Notes: a model not told the origin generated them from the sequence alone. DNA of 64,000 nucleotides from Solanum dulcamara (GCF_947179165.1 NC_077240.1:74061501-74125500), one strand, 5' to 3'. Shown: positions 1-12,690, counted from the stretch's first letter. Numbers and translations are program-made.

Positions 1-283
1 ACCTTCACAAAAATAAAAAATATAAATATAATAAATTATTAGAAAAATAATGCACAATACTTAAAATAATTGAATATGAATTATATAGGGTGAATATGTG
101 AAAAAAGAAGAAAGAATATATATTTTATAAAATAAGAAAATATAAATGTATAAAAAATAATAATAATTTTAAAAAAAGAGAAGAATATAAAGAGAATATT
201 TCTTGTAGTGTAAAATTTAGTGCAGTAGATTAAATTAGTGTAAAATTTGGAGTTATGGGTTGGAGATGCCCTAATATAAGCTA
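1..283. other. AT-rich flank, possible CACTA end
   Basis: No gene is visible. The string TTTCTTGTAGTG at 198-209 is the reverse complement of the CACTACAAGAAA ends of plant CACTA transposons. It could be the right end of such an element lying mostly outside the window. No partner end or target duplication can be seen. Confidence 0.25.
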
Positions 284-840
284 GCGTTTGGTCCCAAATT
301 CCCAAATATTCTTGGCAAGTTATTTTTGGGTGAAGTTTCACCATGCGTTTGACCACAAATATTTTCAAGAATATTTGACTATTTTTAAAAAATATGATTT
401 ATACCGTAAGTTCTAAAAATTATTAAAAATACCTATAAATTTACATTATCATTTTATAATGAACTTGTTTCATTAAAAAATAACTTTATAACATAATTGA
501 TAACAATTAATAATAAAACAAATAACAATATGTGCAAGAGCAATACATTAATCGCATACTCAAACTTGTCACTGATTCAGTTGGAGTTATAATTCATTAA
601 AAATAAATTGTTCTTTTTACTCAATCTTGTCACTCAAATTATAACTCAATCTTTTTCTGAGGAGGTAGATAAATATTAGTTGAAATAAATAAATGATGGG
701 TGTTTATTATAAAATATAAAAATTTTGGATAATTTATAAATATTTAAAAATTTCAAATACTAGAACTTGACCAAAATACTAGGTTTTTGTCTAGTATTTG
801 GAAACTTGGAAAATAATTTGTCAAGCCATATAGTTAAACA

Positions 841-1100
841 TGTTATAAAACAAACAAACTTAGCAAATTAATAAGAAGGAGAGATAGTAAAAGAAAGAAA
901 AAGAGTTGAGAGATTTCTGTGTGTCACATTTCATTGTAGATTCAATGCCTTTTATTGGCAAACTTTGTTGAAAAAAATGACCAAAGTACAGTACAAAACG
1001 CGTGAGCTATAGTGAAAATATTATTAATCTATAGTGAAAATACTATTCACTACAGTGAAAGTGAGTCCCATGGACATCCACTTTTTGACTTATTTTAAAA
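841..1100 (-). repeat. copia-1 3' LTR
   Basis: It starts TGTTATAAAACAAAC and shares with 15473-15690 the blocks CTTAGCAAATTA, GAGAGTTGAG, TTCATTGTAGATTCAATGCC and CCATGGACATCCACTTTTT. It is about 40 bp longer than the other LTR because a CTATAGTGAAAATA stretch is repeated. The inner boundary is uncertain by a few bases. Confidence 0.75.
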
Positions 1101-1103
1101 ATA

Positions 1104-1112
1104 CTCTCCCTT
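1104..1112 (-). promoter_or_regulatory. copia-1 polypurine tract
   Basis: On the minus strand this reads AAGGGAGAG just before the 3' LTR, the expected place and composition of a plus-strand primer. Confidence 0.6.
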
Positions 1113-1593
1113 GAATGTCATGTACAAAAAAATATATGTACATAATTATTTGTAACACACATTGTTTGCTCCCTCATTACTTTCATGATGAAGACCATAA
1201 TTCTATCCTCTCTGCTTGAGTTACTTACAAGTTGCCTTCTAGATTGGAGTCCATCAAAAAATAATGTGCATCGTTAAAACTTTATTAGAAAAAAACCAAT
1301 GGGCAAAAGCTTAATGAAGGAAAAATATTACACACATCTGATAATACGCCTTGAGTGTTGCCTCATTAAAAACCTTACCAGGAAAACCCAGTGAGACAAA
1401 ATCTTGGTTAAGGAAGAAAGAGTACAGCGCATATTTACTCCCTCTGATGAAAACTTCATTTGATATTTTGGAGACGACGCATTCCAATCTTATATATTAG
1501 TTTCTCAAAAGTTGATGTTAGTAATGCCTTTGTGAATAAATCTGTAAGATTATCACCCGAACGAACTTGTTGTACATCAATATCACCATTCTT

Positions 1594-3763
1594 TTAGAGA
1601 GCATGTGTAAAGAATAATTTTGGTGAAATACATTTCGTTCTGTATCCTTTTATTAAGCCACATTTCAATTGAGCTATGCATGCGACATTGTGTTCAAATA
1701 TAACTGTGGGTACTTTGATATTATTTTTCGGGCCACATCTTTTTTTGATGAATTGTATCATCGATCTCAACCACACACATTCTCTACTTGCTTCATGAAT
1801 TGCTATTATTTCAGCATGATTTGAAGAAGTAGCAACAATAGACTGATTTGTAGATCACCTTGATATAGTAGTTCCTCTGTATGTAAATAGATAGCCTATT
1901 TGAGATCGAGTTTTTATGTGGGTCTGATAAATAACCTGTATCTACATAACCAATAAGGTCTGCACAACCTTTGTTAGTATAAAATAAACTCATATCAGTG
2001 GTACCCTTTAGGTATCGCAAAATATGTTTGATACTGTTTCAATGTCTTCGCGTTGGGGATGAACTATACCTTGTCAATAAATTAACAGAAAATATTATAT
2101 CAGGTCTGGTTGAATTAGCAATATACATAAGTGCACCAATAGTACTGAGATATGATACTTCAGGACCAAGAAGTTCTTCATTCTCTTTTGGAGGTCGAAA
2201 TGGATCTTTGTCCACTTCAAGTGATCGAACATCCATTGGAGAGCTTAATGGATGTTCTTTGTCCATGTAAAATTATTTTAAGATTTTTTCAATGTAGGCA
2301 GATTGGTGGACAAAGACCCCGTCTGCTAAATGTTCAGTTTGCAGACCCAGACAAAGTTGTCTTTCCAAAATCTTTCATCTCAAATTCTTTCTTTAGATAT
2401 TCAATTGCCTTTTGGACCTCTTCAGGGGTTCCAGTGAGATTTATGTCATCAACATAAACGACGAGTCTAGCAAACTCTGATTTTGTTTTCTTAATAAAAA
2501 CACATGGACAAATGACTTCATTTATATAACATTCATTTATCAAGTACTCACTAAGGCGATTATACCACATGCGCCTGAATTGTTTCAGACCATATAATGA
2601 TCTTTGCAATTTGATTGAGTACATCTCCCGAGACTTAGTACATGCTTCAGACAATTTTAATCCTTCTGAAATTTTCATGTAAATTTCATTATCAAGTGAA
2701 CCATAAAGGTAAGATGTAACTACATCCATTAAATGTATTTCAAGATTTTTATGTATAACTAAACTAATGATATAAAGTTATTCCATCCATAACAGGTGAA
2801 TATATTTCTTCATAGATGACCCCGGATCTTTAAGAGAATCCTTGTGCAACAAGGCATGCCTTGTATCTTACAATTTCATTTCTCTCATTTCATTTTCGCA
2901 CAAAAACTCATTTATATCCAACTGGTTTTACTCCTTCAGGGGTTTGGACTACAGGTCCAAAAATCTCATGTTTAGCTAGTGAGTCTCGTTCTGATTGAAT
3001 TGCCTTTTGCCATTCTGGCCAATCTCATCTACGTCGACATTCTTCGATGGATTTAGGCTCAAAACTTTCACTATCTTGCATGAGGTTAAGTGCAACATTA
3101 TATGCAAAAATATTATCCATCGTAATTTTTGATCAATCTAAATTTATCTCATCACCAATAGAATTTATTGAAAGTTCTTCATTCATTTGAGTCTCGAGTT
3201 CACTGATTTCTTCAGAAATAACAGGATTACTCAAATCTTGCCCTTTTTAGGAGGTTCTTTTGTAGTATTATCTTTATTATTTCTCACGCTTCTCTTTTTA
3301 GAATTTTTATCCTTTGAACCTAATGGTCTACCACGCTTCAGGTGTGTTTTAAATTCAGAAGCTATGATACTAGTAAATGGTCCTTTTGGGACATCAATCC
3401 GGATAGACACATTTACTGTAGGAATATGTGACTTAGTTATCCATTTCAAATCAGTAAATACATCTGGCATTGATTTACTATTTTTTATAAGTGAATGATC
3501 TTTTGGACCTCCTGCTCACATGTACGGGTACGTGGATCAGAATGAGATATTGAAGAAACTTTCCACGTAATTTCTCTTTCGGATTCCTTTTTCTCTCCCT
3601 CTAATTGCGGAAAAGTTATTTCATCAAACCGACAATCTACAAATCGAGCAGTAAATAAGTCTCATGTCAACGGTTCAAGGTAGAGAATTATGGAGGGTGA
3701 GTCAAACCCTACATATATGCTCAATCTTCGTTGAGGGTCCATCTTTGTACGTTGTGGTGGTGC
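1594..3763 (-). pseudogene. copia-1 integrase C-terminus, reverse transcriptase, RNase H (broken)
   Basis: Reading right to left, 3670-3763 encodes the PPQRTKMDPQRRLSIYVGF motif typical of the copia integrase C-terminus. RT follows, with KARLVAQGFS, the block around SLYGLKQ at 2334-2729, and the catalytic YVDD, which is intact. A stretch at 2039-2266 (YLSTIGALMYIANSTRPDI) joins RT to RNase H, whose remnant (GYVDTGYLSDPHK, then VWLRSMIQFI) ends near 1594. Open stretches are short (60-131 codons) and lie in different frames, so this is a pseudogene. It continues across the gypsy element into 13105-14270. Confidence 0.85.
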
Positions 3764-3768
3764 TACAA

Positions 3769-6203
3769 TGTCACACCCCGGGAGGGCACCCTAGGCGTCG
3801 ACGGTACTCGAAAGCCATTTCTGGCCTCCAAGCGAACCACCTGGTCCAGTCACACATTCATTCAAACACATTCTCTCAGCGGAAGACTCAATCAATGAAG
3901 TACTATTCATAATATAGGGCCAAAGGCCAAATAACTATCAAATCAACAAACAGTTATAGAAGAACTACTCAAAAGAACAATCCAATATTTCTACGCTCCG
4001 GTCTATAAAGCCTCTATCAACAATCTAGGAGGTGCCAATGACAAGTCCATGGCTATCAACAATCAAAATAAAGAAAACAACACAAAACTATACAGGAAAC
4101 TCAACATTCTCTGGAAACTAGGAGGACTCACCAACTAGCTGGGAGTGTGTGGATCTTCAACGGTGCACCAGTTGATGATCTCTAGTACCTGTCTCTGCAT
4201 CATAAAACGATGCAGGCCAAATGACGTCAGTACATGAAATGTATGAGTATGTAAAATGGCCGAATGAAACAACATCAGAAAGGACAGAATCAACTCGAGA
4301 ATCTCAACTTAGAAAGAAGTACAACTCAACAAGCGTCCTAAGTCTAAGCAAGAATATAGTTTAGACGGGACCAAATCGCATACAATTCAACTCAATCCGA
4401 CTCAAAGTACTATCAAGACCTACGTGGGACTTTCTCTTATTCGACAACCATCACTTATGAGCTAGTGACAGTACAACAAACCGATGTTGTTGCCGTGTCC
4501 GTTCATACTTTGCCAAGGTATGAACGAATCAACCAATCATGGATTCAATCCAACCAAGTCCTATAATGTCAGGACAATAATTTTGGGGAAGCATCCGACT
4601 TTAACGGTTTAATCCCCTCCTACGTTTGGCGATGTAGTTATTGGGTTCGAGTATGGACTATACTCTTGCCCAATTTGGTGCTCGATACTACTTCCAAGAC
4701 TCAATGCTCATAAAACTCCATCCAATCAACTCAATCAAATCATATCGACAAGTCTCATTTAGAACCTTGTCAACTCATCAACTTTATCACCATCAAATAT
4801 CTCCCAATCATACTATCCGACCGATTTCAATCATATCATTCAAGAGTAAATTTAAATATACATTTATGGCATCATACAAATATATCCAACCATTTCTCTA
4901 TTCATTTAACACATTTTTGGAACTCATCACAACTCCAAGGTTTTAGACCAACAATTTAAAATGAACAACATATTTAAGAGAATTAGCATTTTTGTCATAA
5001 TCCACATAGTTAAGAAAATCAATAAAGCATGTTTAACAACTCATCTTCATCAACTCATACTCACATGAAGGTTCTTTCTAGAAATTTCTTGTTTCAACAA
5101 CATCAACATAACAAGAATCACTTTAATGGATGACAAGACTCATTTGGACATAAGCCTATCAAGAAACTCCATTCTTATGAACATTTAACCTCAAAGAAAG
5201 TGTAGGGCACATGGGTGGACTCAACCCATATTTTGAGTAGCCTTACATACCTTAGTGAAGACTTGAAGAAAACCATGATGTTGGGTCATGGGAAACTTGA
5301 ATTACTTGAAGCTCTTGAATGAAATCTTTGTTGGAGAAGGATTGAAGAAGAAGAGAGGGATTTCTAGGGCTTTTAGAGAGAGAGAGAGAGAGGAGTAGAA
5401 AATAATGGTCCAAAACGTTCTAAGGCCGTGTATATATAATTAGGGAAAATTCCCAAACTGCCCTTTCTCCAAAAATCTGGTAAATAGGCCAAAAACACCT
5501 TTGGCACGATAGTGACACGTCGCGCCACTACGGCGCCAAGTCTAATAGGCTAAAAACCTGCACATCTGTTAGTGGCGCGTCGCGCCAAAGACCAAACTAC
5601 TGAGGCTTGTTCCTGGTGCGATAGTGACGCGTCGCGCCCTTACAGCACCAAGCCCAAGTTTTCTGGGTTCTAGAAAATAGGCTTGAAAACCCTACACATC
5701 TCGTAGTGGTGCACCGCGCCAGGGACCAAACTACTGAGGCTTGTTCCTGGCGCGATAGTGGCGCGTCGCGCCACTGCGGCGCCAAGCCCAGATTTCCAGC
5801 AGTTGCAACCCAGGCTTAAAATTCCTACCGTGCTAGTTCGTCTTAGGATCGTCATATCTTTTGACTCCAAACTCCAAAAATTACATTCTTGGTGGAGTTG
5901 GAAAGAAGACTCGACGACCTTTAATTTAATAGGTCGTGGGCCACCCAGATTGTCATCTTTCAAAAGATAGGGTCGTTAGAAGTCGACCCCTTATATGAAC
6001 TCATCCTAAAACTTAGCCACGATGAATCTTTTGGACTTAGCTTGGTCCTAGGGGTCCTTTGTGACCCCACATCACCTCTAACACTTTTCAATTTCTCAGG
6101 GACTCATCTTAACTCATGCATATACTTCACAATAATAGAGTTCGACCCTACACGAATACAAGAAAGGTCCGAATCTTAGTGAAAAGGTTTGGGGGGTGTT
6201 ACA
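3769..6203 (-). repeat. gypsy 3' LTR (family B)
   Basis: On the plus strand it runs from TGTCACACCCCGGGAGG to GGGGGGTGTTACA. It is nearly colinear with 10672-13099. The same family recurs as a solo LTR at 41159-44300 and, more distantly, at 51225-53309. Confidence 0.92.
5505..5790 (-). repeat. GC-rich palindrome array in the 3' LTR
   Basis: Five degenerate copies of the dyad GGCGCGTCGCGCC, with neighbouring CGGCGCC and GCGCGATAGTG, lie in an otherwise AT-rich LTR. The matching array in the 5' LTR is at 12400-12690. Confidence 0.8.
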
Positions 6204-6216
6204 ATATCTCCCCCTT
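6204..6216 (-). promoter_or_regulatory. gypsy polypurine tract
   Basis: On the minus strand it reads AAGGGGGAGATAT directly before the 3' LTR (TGTAACACCCC). Composition and position fit a PPT. Confidence 0.8.
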
Positions 6217-6322
6217 GGGATCATTCGTCCTCGAATAACGAGTAAACCAAGAATGGAAATCGGGGTACAAATCACAATCAGAATTTAGTCAATCAACCAA
6301 TCAATTTCTCAAATAAAAATTA

Positions 6323-7141
6323 CTATCCAAACTCAAAATGCACAAACGAATTCAAGTCAAGGGAATGAGCATTACCTTCAACATTCTCATTGGTAGGCAC
6401 GAATAGATGGGGATATTTAGATTTCATATCTTCCTCCGCTTCCCACGTGGCTTCCTCAACAAACTGATTTCTCCACAGGACTTTGACTGAGGCGATCTCT
6501 TTGTTCCTCAATTTTCGAATTTGGCGATCAAGAATTTGGATCGGAACCTCTTTATAGGACAAGCTATCCTTAACTCCAATACTATCAATAGGGACTACCA
6601 ATGAGGGATCGCCTAAGCACTTTTTCAACATCGAAACGTGAAATACCGGATGAATAGAGGCTAGCTCCAAGGGTAACTCCATCTCCTGAATGTATAACTT
6701 TGCATAATCTTCTGCGGTGTCAGTAGTCTTAACTGCCAAGAAGTGAGCTAATTTCGTCATTCTATCCACAATCACCCAAATCAAATTATGTTGCTTCCCG
6801 GACTTTGGCAGACCTGTGATAAAGTTTATATTAATCATCTCCCACTTCCATTCCGAGATTTCTATATTTTGAGCCAAGCCACATGGTCTTTGATGCTCAA
6901 CTTTCACCTGTTGGCAATTTGGGCACTTGGAAACGAATTTCGAAATATCTCTCTTCATCCCACTCCATCAATAGATTTCCCTCAAGTCATGATACATTTT
7001 TGTAGAGCCCGGATGAATAGAGTATTTGGAACTATGCGCTTCGGCCATAATTCTCTCTCAAACATCATCGATATCAGGTACACACAACTTATTTTGGTAC
7101 CTTAACACACCATCTCCCCCTTTGGTAAAAACCATCACCTC
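6323..7141 (-). pseudogene. gypsy integrase with core deletion, C-terminal chromodomain-like region
   Basis: This is the 3' part of pol. The zinc-binding N-terminus is recognisable (two His, then CPNC near 6910-7045). Stops lie at 7058-7060 and 6968-6970. The first catalytic Asp of the core appears as Asn: the usual MDF before the TGLP motif reads INF. After DRMTKLAHFLAVKTTDTAEDY the frame jumps straight to the C-terminal HPVFHVSMLKK region and the ATWEAEEDM block. The segment with the second Asp and the Glu is therefore missing, removed without a frameshift. The C-terminal block is typical of chromovirus-like plant gypsy elements. Confidence 0.9.
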
Positions 7142-9331
7142 TTATTTGTGAACAACTTCCTTCAATTGGAGAAGGATGGAATCCTGATCTTGTTTCTCCT
7201 TTACCTCTGCCACAAGTGAGGATGCAACCCTATCCTGAACATTAACTCCACCTTCATTGTTCTTTTCAAGATGAACTCCTAATCGGGCTAATCTGTGCAC
7301 CTCTCTAGCCAATTCTTTCCTTCCCTCCTCCATATGGGCAGTGCTACCCATAGACAACCTGCTAAGAGCATCAGCAACAACATTAGCTTTACCTGGATGG
7401 TAGATGATGCTCATATCATAGTCTTTGAGTAGTTCGAGCCATCTCTTTTGTCTCAGGTTGAGTTCCTTCTAGCTGAAGACGTATTAGAAACTCTTGTGAT
7501 CGGTGAACATATCAACATGCACTCCATAAAAGTAATGGCGCCAAATTTTAAGCGCAAATACCACTGCTGCTAGTTCAAGGTCATGAGTTGGGTAATTCCT
7601 CTCATGAACCTTAAGTTGTCTTGAAGCAAAGGCTATCACCTTTCCCCTTTGCATCAGCACACAACCCAAACCAACTCTAGATGTATCACAATAGATCACA
7701 AAACCCTCTGTTCTATCGGGCAAAGTTAGAACAAGAGCAGTGGTTAACTTGGTCTTCAATTTCTGGAAACTCTCCTCACAAACATCGGACCATTGGAATT
7801 TAGCCTTCTTTTGGGTCAGCTTGGTCAATGGCAATGATATAGATGAGAATCCCTTTATAAACATTCGATAATAGCCGGCCAAACCCAAGAAGCTTCTTAT
7901 CTCTGTCGGGGATATGTGTCTGGGCCAATATTTCACTGCCTCAATCTTCTGAGCATCAACCTAAATACCATCTCCAGATACAATGTAGCCTAGAAAGGCC
8001 ACTGATGCAAGCCAAAATTCACATTTTGAGAACTTTGCATATAATACCTGATCTTTCAAAGTTTGCAAGACGACTCTAAGATGATGGGCGTGCTCCTCCT
8101 TATTCTTGGAGTAAACCAAAATATCATTTATGAATATAATCACAAACATATCAAGATATGGTTTAAATACTCGGTTCATGAGATCCATAAAAGCTGAGGG
8201 GGCATTAGTCAACCCGAAGGACATCACCAAGAACTCAAAGTGGCCATAGCAGGTCTGAAAAGCTATCTTTGGGATATCACACTCCCTCACCTTCAACTGA
8301 TGGTAGCCCGATCTTAGGTCTATCTTTGAGAAACAAGTGGCACCCTGAAGTTGATCAAACAAGTCGTCTATTCTAGGGAGAGGGTATTTGTTCTTTATGG
8401 TGACCTTATTCAGCTGCCTGTAATCAATACACATTCTAAGGGACCCATCTTTCTTTCGCACGAATAGGACATGAGCACCCCATGGTGAGACACTCGGCCT
8501 AATAAATCCCTTATCTAACAAGTCTTTCAACTGTTCTTTCAACTCTTTCAACTCAGCCGGAGCCATTCTATATGGAGGGATTGAGATAGGCTGGGTATCA
8601 GGAAGGACATCAATCCCAAAGTCGATCTCTCTATCAGGAGGGACTCTAGGAAGATCTTTGGGAAAGATATCAGGAAACTCGTTGACAATCGGAACCGACT
8701 CAAGGGATGGAGACTCGATACTGTCATCTTTCACTCGGACAAGGTGATAAATACACCCTTTTGAGATTAGCTTCCTGGCCCTAAGGTAGGAAATAAACTT
8801 ACCCTTAGGCACGACAGGACTCCCCTTCCACTCTATGACCGCCTCATTCGGGAATTTGAACTTAACAATCTGAGTCTTACAATCAATAGAAGCATAACAG
8901 ACATAAAGCCAGTCCATGCCAAGGATCACATCAAAATCAACCATGTCCAACTCAACTAAGTCAGCCAAGGTATCCCTGTGATGAATTGACACAATGCAAT
9001 CTTTATAGACTCTCTCAGCTAAGACAGAATCACCGACAGGAGTAGCTACACTGAAAGGCTCAAGAAGACATTCAGGAATTTTATTGAATTTACTAGCCAC
9101 ATAAGGAGTCACAAACGATAGTGTGGCACCCGAATCCATCAAAACATAACAGTCAAGAGAAGAGACTCGAATCATACCCGTCACGACGTTTGGAGAGTTC
9201 TCCTGATCTTGACGACTACCCATGGCATATAGAAGGTTTGTACCTCCGCTCATACTTGAAGTAGTGCCCCTCTGATTACCTCTAGCTGGTGGTGCGGTGG
9301 TAGAATAGTGGGCTCTATTCCCCCATGTTGG
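7142..9331 (-). pseudogene. gypsy protease - reverse transcriptase - RNase H (broken)
   Basis: The frame is the same as gag. The aspartic protease has an intact DSGA at about 9125-9136. Its [11 protein letters not shown] motif follows, then RT with [21 protein letters not shown] and [20 protein letters not shown]. The RT catalytic box reads FIND at 8123-8134 where FIDD is expected, so the first catalytic Asp (codon 8126-8128) is Asn. RNase H follows ([20 protein letters not shown]). Stops lie at 7958-7960, 7481-7483 and 7466-7468. Length and order fit a normal gypsy pol; the element could not reverse-transcribe. Confidence 0.93.
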
Positions 9332-10516
9332 ACACTCCTTCTGAAAATGGTCTATTTGGCCGCATTTATAACAACCAACCCTTCTCGCTCTGCACTCTCC
9401 CAAGTAGAGCTTACCGCACTTGACGCATGGTGTCTTCCCTTGCGAACCTTGACCCACGCTAGCCTAGGATTGAGAACCCTAGGGTCTGAAATTCTGGCGA
9501 CTCTGTCCCTGCCGATCATACCTGTTCTACGGCATAGGTGCACTGGCGGTAGATGAGGCATAGTTGGAAGGCCTCTTCTGGAAGAAGGACCTGTTGCCCT
9601 TGTTTTGCCTCTATTCATTCTCATGCCCCGCTGATTTTGCCTTCTTGCTCAGATGCTCCTCTCTGTCTTTCCTCTTCTCATCCTCCACCTGTTGAGCATA
9701 CACCATTAATCTTGAAATATCCATGTCGGAGATTAACAATGCCTTTTTGCACTTCTTCTTCACATGTCTTCCCAAGCCGGAGACAAATTTCCTCATCTTC
9801 GACCTCACATCTAGGATCATCTTTGGAGCATATCTGGACAGCTGGATGAACTTTAGGTTGTACTCCTTAACAGTCATGCCTTCTTGTTTTAGATTCACAA
9901 ACTCCTCCACTTTCGCTTCTCTTAATTCTTGGGGAAAGAAGTGGTCAAGAAAGGCTCCCTCAAATTCATCCCACATAGCAAGTTCAGCATCCTCACCTCT
10001 ACCTTATTCCCATTAGTTATACCAGATGTTTGCCACGTCCTTGAGCTGGTAAGACACCAACTCAACCCCCTCAATCTCCGTAGCATGCATAACTTTCAGG
10101 ATTTTCCACATCTCATCAATAAAATTTTGGGGGTCTTCATCAACCTTAGAACCCGTGAATACCGGCGGATTCATTCTCAGAAAGTCTCTAATTCTGGTAG
10201 CAGCAGACGGCTCTTGGAAACTAGAGCTAAGAGTTGGCGAACTCTGGTTACCATTTTGGGCAGCCACCAATTGAGTGAGCATGGCAATCGCTCCTCTAAA
10301 GACTGCTTCCGAAGTTGGTGCAGGTTGAGTAGTAGGCATTTGAGGTGCCTCCGCATACCTCGCAGGTCGGCCTCTAGCCCTCGATGGGCGTACCTCTGAC
10401 TGTGGTATCTCTGCGTTATCAGCACTCCTCTGGCTAGCAGTACGTTTAGGAGGAATTGTCTGCAACGTATAAATGCACAAATTAGAAAGGAGTTTTATAG
10501 AGTTTAACTCTATCAC
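9332..10516 (-). pseudogene. gypsy gag (broken)
   Basis: Gag starts with ATG at 10516. It has the capsid-like region (PPVFTGSKVDEDPQNFIDEM, then the WDEFEGAFLDHFFP block at 9900-9976), a basic Gln-rich linker, and one intact CCHC zinc knuckle ([14 protein letters not shown], 9332-9373). Stops interrupt the frame at 10013-10015, 10004-10006, 9608-9610, 9527-9529, 9479-9481 and 9464-9466. All can be reached from CAA/CAG by one C-to-T change. The frame runs straight into protease without a shift, so this family makes one gag-pol polyprotein. Confidence 0.9.
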
Positions 10517-10655
10517 ACGAATTCAGAGTATGAAAGAAGTGAAACAATTCTTAATGTCTTATAGCCTCCTAATTATAAGTGTGGTGCACAACACACTCAT
10601 AAGCAAGACTCTACTAGACACAACTTTATAGACTCCTAGGACTCTTGAACTCTGT

Positions 10656-10667
10656 GTTCTGATACCA
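10656..10667 (-). promoter_or_regulatory. gypsy primer-binding site (tRNA-iMet type)
   Basis: On the minus strand it reads TGGTATCAGAAC, four bases after the 5' LTR end. It matches the usual initiator-Met PBS TGGTATCAGAGC except for one base (G to A). Confidence 0.88.
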
Positions 10668-12324
10668 TATTTGTCACGCCCAGGGAGGGCACCCTAGGCG
10701 TGGCCGACACTCGAAAGCCATTTATGGCCTCCAAGCGAACCACCTGGTCCAGTCACACATTCATTCAAACATATTCTCTCAGCGGAAGACTCAATCAATG
10801 AAGTACTATTCATAATTTAGGGCCAAAGGCCAAATAACTATCAAATCAACAAACAGTTATAGAAGAACTACTCAAAAGAACAATCCAACATTTCTACGCT
10901 CCGGTCTATAAAGCCTCTATCAACAATCTAGGAGGTCCCAATGACAAGCCCATGGCTACCAACAATCAAAATAAAGAAAATAACACAAAACTATACAAGA
11001 AACTCAACATTCTCCGGAAACTAGGAGGACTAACCAACTAGCTGGGAGTGTGTGGATCTTCAATGGTGCGCCAGTTGATGATCTCTAGTACCTGTCTCTG
11101 CATCATAAAATGATGCAGGCCAAATGACGTCAGTACATGAAATATACGAGTATGTAAAATGGCCAAATGAAACAACATCAGAAAGGACCGAATCAACTCA
11201 AGAATCTCAACTCAGAAAGAAGTACAACTCAACAAGCGTCCTAAGTCTAAGCAAGAATATAGTTTAGACGGGACCAAATCGCATACAATTCAACTCAATC
11301 CGACTTAGAGTACTATCAAGACCTACGTGGGACTTTCTCTTATACGACAACCATCACTTATGAGCTAGTGACAGTACAAAAAACTGATGTTGTTGCCGCG
11401 TCCGTTCATACTTTGCCAAGGTATGAACGAATCAACCAATCATGGATTCAATCCAACCAAGTCCTATAATGTCAGGACAATAATTTTGGGGAAGCATCCG
11501 ACTTTAACGGTTCAATCCCCTCCTACGTTTGGCGACGTAGTTATTGGGTTCGAGTATGGACTATACTCTTGCCCAATTCGTTGCTCGATATTCCTCCCAA
11601 GACTCAATGCTCATAAAACTCCATCCAATCAACTCAATCAAATCATATCGACAAATCTCATTTAGAACCTTGTCAACTCATCAACTCTATCACCATCAAA
11701 CATCTCCCAATCATACTATCCGACCGATTCCAATCATATCATTCAAGAGTAAATTTAAATATACATTTATGGCATCATACAAACATATCAAACCATTTCT
11801 CTATTCATTTAACACATCTTTGGAACTTATCGCAACTCCAAGGTTTTAGACCAACAATTTAAAATGAACAACATATTTAAAAGAATTAGCATTTTTGTCA
11901 TAATCCACATAGTTAAGAAAATCAATAAAGCATGTTTAATAACTCATCTTCATCAACTCATACTCACATGAAGGTTCTTCTAGTCTCAACAACATCAACA
12001 TAACAAGAATCACATTAATGGATGACAAGACTCATTTGGACATAGGCCTATCAAAAAACTCCATTCTTATGAACATTTAACCTCAAAGAATGTGTAGGGC
12101 ACATGGGTGGACTCAACCCATATTTTGAGTAGCCTTACATACCTTAGTGAAGACTTGAAGAAAACCTTGATGTTGGGTCTTCAATTGAAAACTTGAATTT
12201 CTTGAAGCTCTTGAATGAAATCTTTGTTGGAGAAGGATTGAAGAAGAAGAGAGAGATTTCTAGGGCTTTTAGAGAGAGAGAGAGAGAGGAGTAGAAAATA
12301 ATGGTCCAAAACATTCTAAGGTCG

Positions 12325-12337
12325 TGTATATATAATT
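12325..12337 (-). promoter_or_regulatory. Putative LTR promoter TATA box
   Basis: On the minus strand the string TTATATATACAC sits in the LTR and is conserved at 5430-5440 and in the solo LTR at 41778-41786. A CT-rich stretch and AAAATCCCTAG follow in the direction of transcription. The assignment is by sequence only. Confidence 0.5.
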
Positions 12338-12399
12338 TGGGAAAATTCCCAAACTACCCTTTCTCCAAAAATCTGGACAATAGGCCAAAAACACCCTTG

Positions 12400-12690
12400 G
12401 CGCGATAGTGGCGCGTCGCGCCACTGCGGCGCCAATTCGAATAGGCTAAAAACCTGCACATCTGTTAGTGGCGCATCGCGCCAAGGACCAAACTACTGAG
12501 GCTTATTCCTGGCGCGATAGTGGCGCGTCGCGCCCTTACAGCGCCAAGCCCAAGTTTTTTGGGTTATGGAAAATAGGCTTGAAAACCCCGCACATCTCGT
12601 AGTGGCGCGCCGCGCCAGGGACCAAACTACTGAGGCTTGTTCCTGGCGCGATAGTGGCTCATCGCGCCACTGCGGCGCCAAGTCCAAATT
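12400..12690 (-). repeat. GC-rich palindrome array upstream of the LTR TATA box
   Basis: Five near-copies of GGCGCGTCGCGCC (near 12408, 12468, 12520, 12600 and 12655) are separated by similar 50-80 bp spacers. Relative to minus-strand transcription they lie about 70-360 bp upstream of the TATA-like box. CpG density is far above that of the rest of the window. Confidence 0.8.

Noticed and set aside
1998..2457. Plus-strand ORFs opposite the copia RT
   Set aside because: They are antisense shadows of the RT/RNase H coding region.
3769..6203. Reading the left gypsy LTR as a separate solo LTR
   Set aside because: It has a PPT next to it, a matching partner LTR with PBS, gag-pol between them, and the copia host rejoins only across both LTRs.
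9308..10399. Several plus-strand ORFs of 80-156 codons opposite the gypsy gag
   Set aside because: They are shadows of the minus-strand gag-pol frame and show no domain.
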